A DNA stretch of 64,000 nucleotides from Actinomycetes bacterium (lineage in GTDB: Bacteria; Actinomycetota; Acidimicrobiia; Acidimicrobiales; RAAP-2): the NCBI GenBank assembly GCA_021786095.1, contig JAJYNX010000018.1, positions 25,960-89,959 of the forward strand, written 5' to 3'. The position numbers and the translations under genes were made by a program. A model generated the notes under the pieces. It ran no database searches. It saw only the letters and a list, made by a program, of their open reading frames with translations, and was not told the DNA's origin. Shown here piece after piece: positions 29,122-36,847 of this stretch (positions are counted from its first letter, which is position 1; each line of letters opens with the position of its first letter).

Positions 29122-30456
29122 CTATTCGTCTTCGTCGCCCGACTGGTCCTGCTCGAGCAGCCGAGGATCGATCGTCACCCCTTCGGGGTCCACGTAGGTG
29201 ACGTGATCGGCCAGCCACCGCGACGCCTTCATCTTGGCCACCTCGGCGTCGAAGGCGGCGACTCGGCCACTGTCGCGCAAGTTCTCGCGTAGGGAGGCGA
29301 CGGCCACCCCCATCGAGGCGGCCGTGCTCTCCAGCTCCTCGGCGACCTCGTCGGGCGTAGGCTCCAGGCCCTCGGCTCGGGCCAGCGCGCGCAGGGCGAG
29401 GTCCACACGAACCGCCCGTTCGGCGTCCTCGCGCAGGCGCGCCAACAGGTCGTCGGGGGCTTGACCGGTAACGCGTAGGAACGTCTCGAGGTCGATCCTC
29501 TGCTCACTCAGTCGGTGTCCCAAGTCGTGGAGCCTCTCCTCGGTCTCCGCCGCCACCAGCACATCGGGCACCTCGTCGCGCGCCACCAGATCCGACAGCG
29601 CGACCAGCATCGCGTCACGCTGGGCCAGCTGCGCCTCCACGATCTTGCGCCGTTGGAGCTGGCTGAACACCGCCTCGCGCATGGCGTCCACCGTGGCCCA
29701 CTCGGTGTTCTCTTCCACCCACTCGTCGGTGAGCTCGGGCAACTCACGCTCCTTGACCTGCTTCAACGTGAGGTCGTAGGTCGCCGTCGCCCCACCGGGC
29801 GACGTCCCGTTCAGGTGAAGGTCCTCGCCGGCGCGCAGTCCCACGATGAGCTCGTCCACACCCGCGGTGATCGCCCCCGAGCCGACCGTGTACATGAAGT
29901 CACTCATCTCCAGAGGCTCGGCCTCAGTGCCCACCTCGGTCACCCGTACGTCCATCGTCACGAGGTCATCGGTGACGATCGGGCGGTCCACGTCACGCAG
30001 CACGGCGTCGGTCTCGCGGAAACGGTTGATCTGCGCCTCCACCTCGTCGTCGGGCACGTGCGGTGACGGAATCGTCACGCGAAGCGCCTCGTAACCGACC
30101 AATTCGACCTCGGGTCGTACCTCGACCGTCGCCTCGAAGACCAGGCGACCCTCCTCCTCACCCGCGGTGATGTCCACCTCGGGCTGGCCAATCGGGTCCA
30201 GATGAGCGTCGGCCACGGCCCGCGCGTAGAAGTCGGGCAGGGAGGAGCGAATCGCCTCGGCGCGCAAGGCACCCACGCCCCCCAGGTGAGCGACCAGGAC
30301 GCTGCGGGGCACCTTCCCGCGTCGAAAGCCCTTGATAGCGACCTGTTTTCCGAGCGCGACGGCGGCCCGGTCCATCGCCTCCTCCATCTCCGCGTCGTCC
30401 ACCTCGACGACGATCTTGCTACGGTGGTTCTCCAGGTTCGACACGGTGGCGTCCAT
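29122..30456 (-). CDS. tig: Trigger factor
   Basis: A 444-aa ribosome-associated chaperone. The N-terminal ribosome-binding domain carries GFRRGKVPRSVL (normally GFRxGKxP), followed by the PPIase-like domain (about 150-235) and the helical C-terminal arms. The acidic C-terminus is DQSGDEDE. It begins the tig-clpP-clpX group that couples folding with degradation. Confidence 0.95.
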   Translation of the reverse strand: MDATVSNLENHRSKIVVEVDDAEMEEAMDRAAVALGKQVAIKGFRRGKVPRSVLVAHLGGVGALRAEAIRSSLPDFYARAVADAHLDPIGQPEVDITAGEEEGRLVFEATVEVRPEVELVGYEALRVTIPSPHVPDDEVEAQINRFRETDAVLRDVDRPIVTDDLVTMDVRVTEVGTEAEPLEMSDFMYTVGSGAITAGVDELIVGLRAGEDLHLNGTSPGGATATYDLTLKQVKERELPELTDEWVEENTEWATVDAMREAVFSQLQRRKIVEAQLAQRDAMLVALSDLVARDEVPDVLVAAETEERLHDLGHRLSEQRIDLETFLRVTGQAPDDLLARLREDAERAVRVDLALRALARAEGLEPTPDEVAEELESTAASMGVAVASLRENLRDSGRVAAFDAEVAKMKASRWLADHVTYVDPEGVTIDPRLLEQDQSGDEDE

Positions 30457-30486
30457 AAGGGTTGCTAGCCTACCGGACGCTCACCC

Positions 30487-31305
30487 CTAGATCATGATCG
30501 CGAGGGCTCGCGAGAAGTCGCGTGCGAGCGACCGCTCTCCGCGCACCTCGGTGGCCGACGCCTCCAGGAAGGCCTCCGCGCCGATCCGCCCCGCGGCACG
30601 GCGCCAGAAGAGGGCCACCGGCGTGGTGATCTCCAGGGTGGGTGGCCCCGCCACCGACGCCACGGCGTTCGCCCGACCGTCCGCCACCTCCAGGGTGACG
30701 CTTCGCCCGAGGCGCCCCGTGAGCGTCACGCGCACCACCGTGCCGTCGGGGGCTCCCATCGCCCGGCCCACGACATAGGGCAAGGCCGCCTCGAACCGAT
30801 TGACCACGACTTCCTCGCCGACGCCGTGGTCGTCGGCGGGCTCCAGGAGTGCGTCGCGGATGTCCTGGAGATGGATCCAGCTGTCGAGCAGACGCGTCTC
30901 CTGGAATCGGTAGTACGGCCGCGAGCCCTCGGGGCTCCAGCCCACCACCTCCCACTCGTCACTCGACAGTCTCCGCAGCCGGATCAGGGAGAGACGCGTC
31001 ACCTCGCGGAACTGGTCGAGCACCTCACGACCGGGCTCCTGACGATGAGCCTCGACGAACGCCTCGTTCATCTCACCGATCGCATTGCGCACGTACGCCG
31101 GCCACTCACCCTCGTGCGGCGGCACCGGATCGCCCTGCAGGAACGACTCGAAACCGAGCAGGTGGCTGAGGACGTCGCGAACGCTCCAGCCGGGACACGG
31201 CGTCGGCGCGTCGTAGGCGTGGGGCGGCTGCGAGCGCAGCAGACGGTCGGTGGCGGTCCACGTCTCCTCGAGGGCGTCCACAATCCACTCGTACGACGTT
31301 GTCAT
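30487..31305 (-). CDS. Maleylpyruvate isomerase-type mycothiol-dependent protein
   Basis: A 272-aa protein of the DinB-like family named for mycothiol-dependent maleylpyruvate isomerase. The N-terminal helical bundle (to about residue 165) has TPCPGWSVRDVLSHLLGFE; the C-terminal SCP2-like part has TLEVADGRANAVASVAGP and ends in the usual LFWRRAAGR-type segment. The family often detoxifies with mycothiol, a thiol limited to actinobacteria. Substrate unknown. ATG at 31305 has GGAGGGGG close upstream. Confidence 0.8.
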   Translation of the reverse strand: MTTSYEWIVDALEETWTATDRLLRSQPPHAYDAPTPCPGWSVRDVLSHLLGFESFLQGDPVPPHEGEWPAYVRNAIGEMNEAFVEAHRQEPGREVLDQFREVTRLSLIRLRRLSSDEWEVVGWSPEGSRPYYRFQETRLLDSWIHLQDIRDALLEPADDHGVGEEVVVNRFEAALPYVVGRAMGAPDGTVVRVTLTGRLGRSVTLEVADGRANAVASVAGPPTLEITTPVALFWRRAAGRIGAEAFLEASATEVRGERSLARDFSRALAIMI

Positions 31306-31416
31306 TGTCCCCCTCCGACGCCGACTCCGCGGTGACTGTACCACCCGACCAGCACCACTACCGCTCGCGGCGACCCCCGACGTGGCTCGCCACCCGCAAG
31401 GGGGTGCCACCTGATG

Positions 31417-31426
31417 AAGCTCCTAT
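31417..31426. repeat. Direct repeat AAGCTCCTAT, copy at the recombinase 3' side
   Basis: This is identical to 32718-32727. Next to each copy is a related TTGTCAA(A)GCT: at 31429-31438 here and at 32712-32722 overlapping the other copy. Both support these sequences being the element's ends or its target core. Confidence 0.55.
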
Positions 31427-31431
31427 GTTTG

Positions 31432-32643
31432 TCAAGCTGCCAGATGTTCGTTGAGCCACGCCTGGTAGATCGCCACGAATTCACCGTCGTGGTCGAGCCC
31501 ACGCTCGATCCGCGAGATCTTGGTAGGCCAGACGCCGAGGTCGTCCGACACGGTTTGCAAGGAGATGTGTGCCGATTTGCGCGCCGAGCGTAGGTCTGGT
31601 CCCACTTCCTCGTAGGCGGGGTGCTGGAGCAGCCAGAAGACCTCGCGGGCGATGTGGCGTTTGAGGCAACGCACAACGTCACGCTTGGTCTTGCCCTCGG
31701 CGGTGCGCTTGGCCAGGTAGGTTTTGGTCTCCTCGTCGCTCATCATCCGGATGGTGGCGATTCGCCAGAGGGCGTTGTTGGCCTGTCGATTCCCCGACCG
31801 GTTGAGGCGATGCCGGTTGGTCTGACCCGACGAGGCCAGAATTGGCGAGACGCCGCACATGGCGGCGAAGGCCGACTCGTTGCGCAGACGATGGCAGTTC
31901 GATCCTGCGGCAACCAGCAGGATCGAGGCGACGTCGACACCAACACCCTTGGCCGCGCGCAGAGCCGGGTTAGCCTCTTGGGTCAGCGCGTCGAGGATTT
32001 CATGCAGTTCGGCCATCTCCTCGCTTAGGTCCTGGTAGCGACGCGACAGCGTCTTGAGCGCCAAGCGAGTGGCCTCGTGAGGGTCACGCGCACTTCCCGG
32101 GCGGAACTTTGCGCACTGGGCCACCCGGTCAGCGGTCTTGTTGGGCAGTGACTCGCGCAGCGTTGGTGGCGCGGTAACAATCAAGTCCCTGATCTGTAGG
32201 GCGAGTCGGGTGCGGGTCTCGCGTGCCGAGCAGTACGCCACGCGCAGTACCCGAATTGATTCGACGTGGTCCTCGTGGCCCTTGGGCACGACCGTGGCCT
32301 CGCCATTCAGGGCCGCCCTCGCGGCGGCCTCGGCGTCGACGGGATCGGACTTGCCGCGCTGGCGACGCATCTGGCGGTTCGGGCGGTTCACCTCCACGAC
32401 CTCGACGTCGTGGGCTTGGAGGTGACGGGTGAGACCGGCACCGTAGGAACCAGTGCCCTCGACACCGACCTTCACGAGGGTGCCGAAGCCCTCGAGCCAG
32501 CGCGTCAGCGCCGCGTAGCCCTTCGTGTTGGCCTCGAACGGTGCCGTGTCGAGGATCTTGCCTCGTTCATCCACGACGGCTGCCACGTGGACGTCCTTGT
32601 GGGTGTCAACTCCGCCGAACACGCAGAGCGGTTCTTTTGACAT
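31432..32643 (-). CDS. IS110-family (DEDD) recombinase with C-terminal helix-turn-helix
   Basis: A 403-aa enzyme. The RuvC-like DEDD domain shows Asp in GGVDTHKDVHV, Glu in VGVEGTGSYG and DPVDAEAA; the C-terminal Tnp domain has KGVGVDVAS, CGVSPILASSGQTNRHRLNRSGN with the catalytic Ser. It looks intact. The last ~50 residues (LRSARKSAHISLQTVSDDLG, then PTKISRIERG) read as an Xre-like helix-turn-helix added after the recombinase core. ATG at 32643 has AGGAAGG ten bases upstream. Family members are guided by a bridge RNA from the non-coding end; here little non-coding DNA is left for it. Confidence 0.92.
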   Translation of the reverse strand: MSKEPLCVFGGVDTHKDVHVAAVVDERGKILDTAPFEANTKGYAALTRWLEGFGTLVKVGVEGTGSYGAGLTRHLQAHDVEVVEVNRPNRQMRRQRGKSDPVDAEAAARAALNGEATVVPKGHEDHVESIRVLRVAYCSARETRTRLALQIRDLIVTAPPTLRESLPNKTADRVAQCAKFRPGSARDPHEATRLALKTLSRRYQDLSEEMAELHEILDALTQEANPALRAAKGVGVDVASILLVAAGSNCHRLRNESAFAAMCGVSPILASSGQTNRHRLNRSGNRQANNALWRIATIRMMSDEETKTYLAKRTAEGKTKRDVVRCLKRHIAREVFWLLQHPAYEEVGPDLRSARKSAHISLQTVSDDLGVWPTKISRIERGLDHDGEFVAIYQAWLNEHLAA

Positions 32644-32717
32644 GATGGTGCTGCCTTCCTGATTGATGGGATGGCACCGCCGGCGGGTCGGCGGACAGGA
32701 CACACACGGTGTTGTCA

Positions 32718-32727
32718 AAGCTCCTAT
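32718..32727. repeat. Direct repeat AAGCTCCTAT, copy at the recombinase 5' side
   Basis: Second copy of the 10-mer at 31417-31426. The 84 bases between it and the recombinase ATG contain, on the gene's strand, a 6-bp hairpin CCGCCG/CGGCGG with a 6-base loop. Confidence 0.55.
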
Positions 32728-32889
32728 CAAGTCACGTCCGTCCGGCCAGCTGGTGCATCCCCGGCTCGGAGTTGGGTCGAGAGTTCATACATCAAGGCAC
32801 GAAGCCAGTCACACAATTCGAGTCAGACCCAACCTCTTGCCGGGGACCTAACCAGTATGTGTCACACCACGCCGCAAGACCATGAAGTA

Positions 32890-33471
32890 ATGAACGTGAG
32901 TGAGTGGGCCAACGTGCAAGGGGTACACCCTCAGACCGCCTATCGGTGGTTCCGCCAGGGAACGCTGCCGATCCCCGCGCGAAAGATGGGGCGACTTGTT
33001 CTCGTCGGCGATCTCGAAACGTCACGCCCTGATGCGGGCATGACCGCCGTCTACGCTCGCGTCTCTTCGGGCGACCAACGAGCGGACCGTGATCGTCAGG
33101 TGGCGCGTGTGAGCGTCTGGACTACGTCGAACGGCCACGCGATCGATCGGGTGGTGACCGAAATCGGCTCTGGTCTCAACGCCAAGCGACGCACATCCCT
33201 CGCTCTTCTCACTGACCCCACCGTGACGACGATCGTGGTCGAGCACCGGGACCGCTTCGCCAGGTTTGGCTCCGAGTACGCCGCCGCTTCAGCAGGGGCC
33301 AACGGACGACGACTCGTCGTGGTGGACGACACAGACGTCGACGACGACCTCGTTCGTGATTTGACCGAGGTGCTGACGTCGCTCTGCGCTCGCCTCTACG
33401 GTCGTCGTGCGCACGCCCACCGAGCGGCGACAGCGTTGGCGGCAGCGCAGGGGTCCGACGATGCCGCGTAG
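32890..33471 (+). CDS. tnpA: IS607-family serine recombinase TnpA
   Basis: A 193-aa protein. A MerR-like helix-turn-helix at about 1-38 (VSEWANVQGVHPQTAYRWFR) precedes a serine-resolvase domain with the nucleophile in YARVSSGDQRADRDRQV and the EHRDRFARFG block. The start is ATG at 32890; an ATG six bases earlier is followed at once by TAA. It would excise and insert the element. The end, GATGCCGCGTAG, contains the ATG expected to start tnpB. Confidence 0.88.
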   Translation: MNVSEWANVQGVHPQTAYRWFRQGTLPIPARKMGRLVLVGDLETSRPDAGMTAVYARVSSGDQRADRDRQVARVSVWTTSNGHAIDRVVTEIGSGLNAKRRTSLALLTDPTVTTIVVEHRDRFARFGSEYAAASAGANGRRLVVVDDTDVDDDLVRDLTEVLTSLCARLYGRRAHAHRAATALAAAQGSDDAA

Positions 33472-34824
33472 GTACGCCCACCCGAGGGCCAGATCATTCA
33501 GGCGTTCACCTTCGCGCTCGATCCCACGGGCGAACAGTCAGTCCAGATCGCCCGATTCTTCGGCGCTCGCCGCAAGGCCTTCAACTGGACGCTCGCTCAG
33601 ATCACGGACGACCTCGAGCACTACCGCGAGACCGGTGAATCGCGCCCCGCGCCCTCGTTCTACTCGATGCGCAAAGCTTGGAACGCCGAGAAGGACACGG
33701 TCTGCGTCAACGACGCCACCGGTGAGGTCTGGTGGCGAGAGGTCTCCAAGGAGGTCGTCGCCGACGGTGTCAAGGGCGCCGCCGACGCCTACTGGCGCTG
33801 GCTGCAGTCACGTGCGGGCACGATCAAAGGTCGCACCGTCGGCTTCCCCCGGTTCAAGAAGCGTGGCCGGGACCGCGATCGCTTCTCCTTCAGTACCGGC
33901 CCCATGCGCCTCGAAGCCGACCGGCGTCACCTCACGCTCCCGGTGCTCGGGACCCTGCGCACCCACGAGAACACCCGACGCCTCGAACGGCTCATCGCCC
34001 TCGATCGAGCGAAGATCCTCGGGGTTACGGTCTCACGCCAGGGAGAGCGGATCGTCGCCGCCGTCAGAGTCTCGGTCACTCGCCCCCAGCAACCTGGTGT
34101 CGCGCAACCCGACTCGGTGGTCGGCATTGACGTGGGGGTGCGCAGACTGGCGACGGTCGCCACCACTAGCGAAGTGATCGGTACGCTCGCCAACCCTAGG
34201 GCCCTCGAGCACCGACTGGGCGAGTTGCGATGTCTCCAGCGCCAACGGGCTCGTCGAACCCGTGGTTCACGCCAATCCAAAGAGACCGCCACCAGGATCG
34301 CCCGCCTGCACGCGCAGGTGGCACACCTACGCCGTCACACCATCCACGTCTTCACCACATCTCTCGCCAAGACCCACGGCGTGATCGTGGTCGAAGGACT
34401 GAATGCGGCGTCACTGCTGCAACAGAAAGGTCTACCCGGCGCGCGTTCGCACCAGCGGGGCCTCTCCGACGCGGCACTCGGGGAGATCCGCCGTCAGCTT
34501 CGCTACAAGTGCCCCTGGTACGGGTCCACGTTGATCGAAGCCGACAAGTTCTTTCCTTCTTCAAAGACGTTCCACGCCTGTGGTCACGTCCAAGCCATTG
34601 GCTGGTTGGAGCACTGGACCTGTGAAGAGTGCAGCTCTTCGCACCAGCGCGACGACAACGCCGCCATCAATCTCGCCCGTTGGGCGAGCCTGGGTTCAGT
34701 TGGAGCCCCGGTGAAGCGTGGAGCCGAGCATCAGACTGAGTCTCACTCAGCGGCTGGCGATGACACGCGGAAGGGAACTCCGGCGCTCGTCGGGCCGAAC
34801 AACTCCGTGAGGAGTGCAGCATGA
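33461..34824 (+). pseudogene. tnpB: TnpB (IS607-associated RNA-guided nuclease family), start disrupted
   Basis: The frame from 33472 to 34824 encodes a TnpB: QAFTFALDPTGEQS at the N-terminus, RuvC-I Asp in VVGIDVGVRRLA, RuvC-II Glu in VIVVEGLNAASL, and a C-terminal zinc ribbon and RuvC-III region (KTFHACGHV, TCEEC, RDDNAAINLAR). No ATG, GTG or TTG occurs in frame before 33667, which would remove about 65 residues. The natural ATG at 33461 (MPRRYAH) is one base out of phase with the rest, as if one C was lost near 33477-33483. Also the first zinc-ribbon Cys is Phe. Hence probably inactive, unless a rare start or stop read-through is used. Confidence 0.72.
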
Positions 34825-34879
34825 GTGGACTCACTAGAGGCACTCGGTTGCAACGGCGTAGTAGCGTCGTCGTAGGTCG

Positions 34880-34957
34880 CGGGGCGTAGCGCAGCTTGGT
34901 TAGCGCGCGTGCTTTGGGAGCACGAGGTCCCCGGTTCGAATCCGGGCGCCCCGACCA
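34880..34957 (+). tRNA. tRNA-Pro(TGG)
   Basis: A 7-bp acceptor stem CGGGGCG/CGCCCCG, D arm AGCGCAGCTTGGTTAGCGCG, anticodon stem CGTGC/GCACG with loop TTTGGGA (anticodon TGG at 34915-34917), and TTCGAAT in the T loop. CCA is encoded (34955-34957). It lies 55 bases after tnpB. Confidence 0.96.
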
Positions 34958-35069
34958 GGTTGGCACCCGCGAGTCGGGGACGCCATTACCGCGTGCGCGG
35001 CGCACGATGGTGGCCGAGCCACGCGCTCACCGACCACCCGCTGAGTGAGTGAGCCCCTCGCGAGGGCTA

Positions 35070-35933
35070 TCAGGTCCCCTTGCGGCCGATCACCAAGCTC
35101 GACAGCGCCAGGATGATACCCACCGAGAAGATCACGGTTCCGAACACGAAGACCTGCGGTGGAATTCCCACGCGGGTCGAGGCGTAGATCAGCACCGGAA
35201 AGGGCGAACTCGTACCGCTGACGAAGTTCGACGTGATGAAGTCGTCGATCGACAGGGCGAAGGCCATCAGCGCCCCCGCTAAGACGCCCGGCATGATCAT
35301 CGGCAGCGTGACCCGACGAAAGGTGGTGAGCGGACCAGCCCCCAGGTCGTACGACGCCTCCTCCAGCGAACGATCGAAGCCGGCGAGTCGCGCGCGCACC
35401 GTGACCGCCACGTAGGCAATGCAGAACATCACGTGGGCCAGCACCAACGTCAAGAAACCGCGCCCGATGTTGAACGTGACGAAGAGCCCCAGCAACGAGG
35501 CACCCATCACGATCTCCGGCGCGGCGATGTTGATGAACAGGACCTGCTCGATGACCCCCTTGCCGTGGAACTGCTTGGGCCGATAGCGCACCAGGGCCAT
35601 GGCCAGCAGCGTGCCGAGGATGGTGGAGATAGCGGTCGCGATCAGGGCGAGGCGAATCGACAGCCAGAACGACGCGCTGAGCCCGGGTGCGCCGTTCCAC
35701 TCGTGGTACCACAGGGTCGTGAACCCGTTCCACGAGAAGCTCACCTGCGGCACGCCGCCGACGGATTTGTTGAAGCTGTACACGAACATCACCGCGATGG
35801 GGAAGACCAGGTACGCGATCACCAGCCACGAGTACGTGGGGAGGACGAAGCGTCCCCAGTGGCGCGGACGCCGCTCGGGTGGTGCCGCCGTCACGGGCGC
35901 GTCGGGGACGACGGGGGCGGTCAGCACGCTCAT
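35070..35933 (-). CDS. potC: Polyamine-type ABC transporter permease, PotC-like
   Basis: A 287-aa permease with six predicted helices and the EAA loop EEASYDLGAGPLTTFRRVTLP. FALSIDDFITSNFVSG is the typical PotC/YdcV stretch. It pairs with PotB to form the membrane channel. The ATG overlaps the potB stop (ATGA). A short palindrome (CCCTCGCGAGGG, 35055-35066) follows the stop and may be part of a terminator. Confidence 0.9.
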   Translation of the reverse strand: MSVLTAPVVPDAPVTAAPPERRPRHWGRFVLPTYSWLVIAYLVFPIAVMFVYSFNKSVGGVPQVSFSWNGFTTLWYHEWNGAPGLSASFWLSIRLALIATAISTILGTLLAMALVRYRPKQFHGKGVIEQVLFINIAAPEIVMGASLLGLFVTFNIGRGFLTLVLAHVMFCIAYVAVTVRARLAGFDRSLEEASYDLGAGPLTTFRRVTLPMIMPGVLAGALMAFALSIDDFITSNFVSGTSSPFPVLIYASTRVGIPPQVFVFGTVIFSVGIILALSSLVIGRKGT

Positions 35934-36847
35934 AGGTACTCCTCAATGGACCGCGATCCCAGCACTCTGGCGTACAACCAGATCCCCAGCAGCGAGATCA
36001 CCAGCAGCACCACCGACAGCGACGAGCCCGCCGCGTAGTCGCCCGTCACGAGGAAGGTGTTCTGGATCACCGTGCCGATCATCGTGCTGGAGGTTCCGCC
36101 CAGGATCTGCTGGTTCACGTAGTCGCCGAAGGCGGGGATGAAGGTCAGCAGGAACGCCGCGAAGATGCCCGGTATCGAGAGAGGCAGGATCACGCGCTGG
36201 AAGGCCTCGCGCCGTGACGCGTAGAGGTCGTAGGCGGCCTCGAGCACACGCCGATCGATCCTCTCGAGCGCCACGTACAGCGGCAGCGCGGTGAAGGGCA
36301 GGTAGTTGTACGACAGGCCCGCGATCACCGCGTACCCCGTGCCCAGAATGTGGAAGTTCGACGAGATGAGATGCGCGTGGCGCAGGAAGGTCATGAAGAA
36401 CCCGTTGTCGGAGAGGATGAACTCCCACACCAGCGTGCGGATCACGAACGACACGAAGAACGGCACCAGGAGCATCATCAGGAAGAAGTTCTTCTTGCGC
36501 CCGCCATGGAAGGCGATCCAGTAGGCGATCGGGAACGACACGACCAGGTCCACGACCGTCGCCGCCGCCGCGTACTCGAGGCTCGTGATGAACTGGGAGT
36601 GGTAGAGGCTCACCTGGTGGGGCAACTCGCCCCAACTCCACGTCATATAGCACACCCCCGAGGCGGGGTTGCACGTCTTGAGCGACAGCGACAGCATGAT
36701 CGCCAACGGGACGATGAACAGCAGCGCCAGCCACACCACCGCCGGAAGGCTCAGGAGGTACGGCGCCAGGCGCTTTCCCCACGACCCCCGGCGGTGGTGC
36801 GCCTGCGCTAGGCCCCCTGGATGATCGGCATGAACAGGTTGGTCCAC
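35930..36847 (-). CDS. potB: Polyamine-type ABC transporter permease, PotB-like
   Basis: A 305-aa permease: six helices, EAA loop LEAAYDLYASRREAFQRVILP, and FIPAFGDYVNQQILGG near the end. GTG at 36847 has AGAGGA nine bases upstream, and no other start exists before the first helix. Accepting it means a 40-base overlap with the end of potD. Confidence 0.9.
   Translation of the reverse strand: MDQPVHADHPGGLAQAHHRRGSWGKRLAPYLLSLPAVVWLALLFIVPLAIMLSLSLKTCNPASGVCYMTWSWGELPHQVSLYHSQFITSLEYAAAATVVDLVVSFPIAYWIAFHGGRKKNFFLMMLLVPFFVSFVIRTLVWEFILSDNGFFMTFLRHAHLISSNFHILGTGYAVIAGLSYNYLPFTALPLYVALERIDRRVLEAAYDLYASRREAFQRVILPLSIPGIFAAFLLTFIPAFGDYVNQQILGGTSSTMIGTVIQNTFLVTGDYAAGSSLSVVLLVISLLGIWLYARVLGSRSIEEYL

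Larger units (their letters stand above)
31417..32727 (-). mobile_element. IS110-family insertion sequence with putative ends
   Basis: The recombinase gene is flanked by a 10-bp direct repeat, AAGCTCCTAT, at 31417-31426 and 32718-32727. IS110 elements lack long terminal inverted repeats and leave a short shared core at both ends, so these are candidate boundaries (element about 1.3 kb). Under this reading only 14 bases follow the gene and 84 precede it. The exact ends need an empty-site comparison. Confidence 0.6.
32728..34860 (+). mobile_element. IS607-type element (tnpA + tnpB), approximate limits
   Basis: A serine-recombinase tnpA followed by an overlapping tnpB is the IS607 layout. IS607 elements have no clear terminal inverted repeats, so both limits are estimates: the left is set at the IS110 boundary and the right shortly after tnpB, before tRNA-Pro. 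About 160 bases upstream of tnpA (32728-32889) carry no gene and probably hold the left end. Confidence 0.55.

Noticed and set aside
31306-31416. A small gene between the mycothiol-type gene and the IS110 element
   Set aside because: Only short frames without ribosome sites are present; it is best seen as the promoter region of the minus-strand gene.
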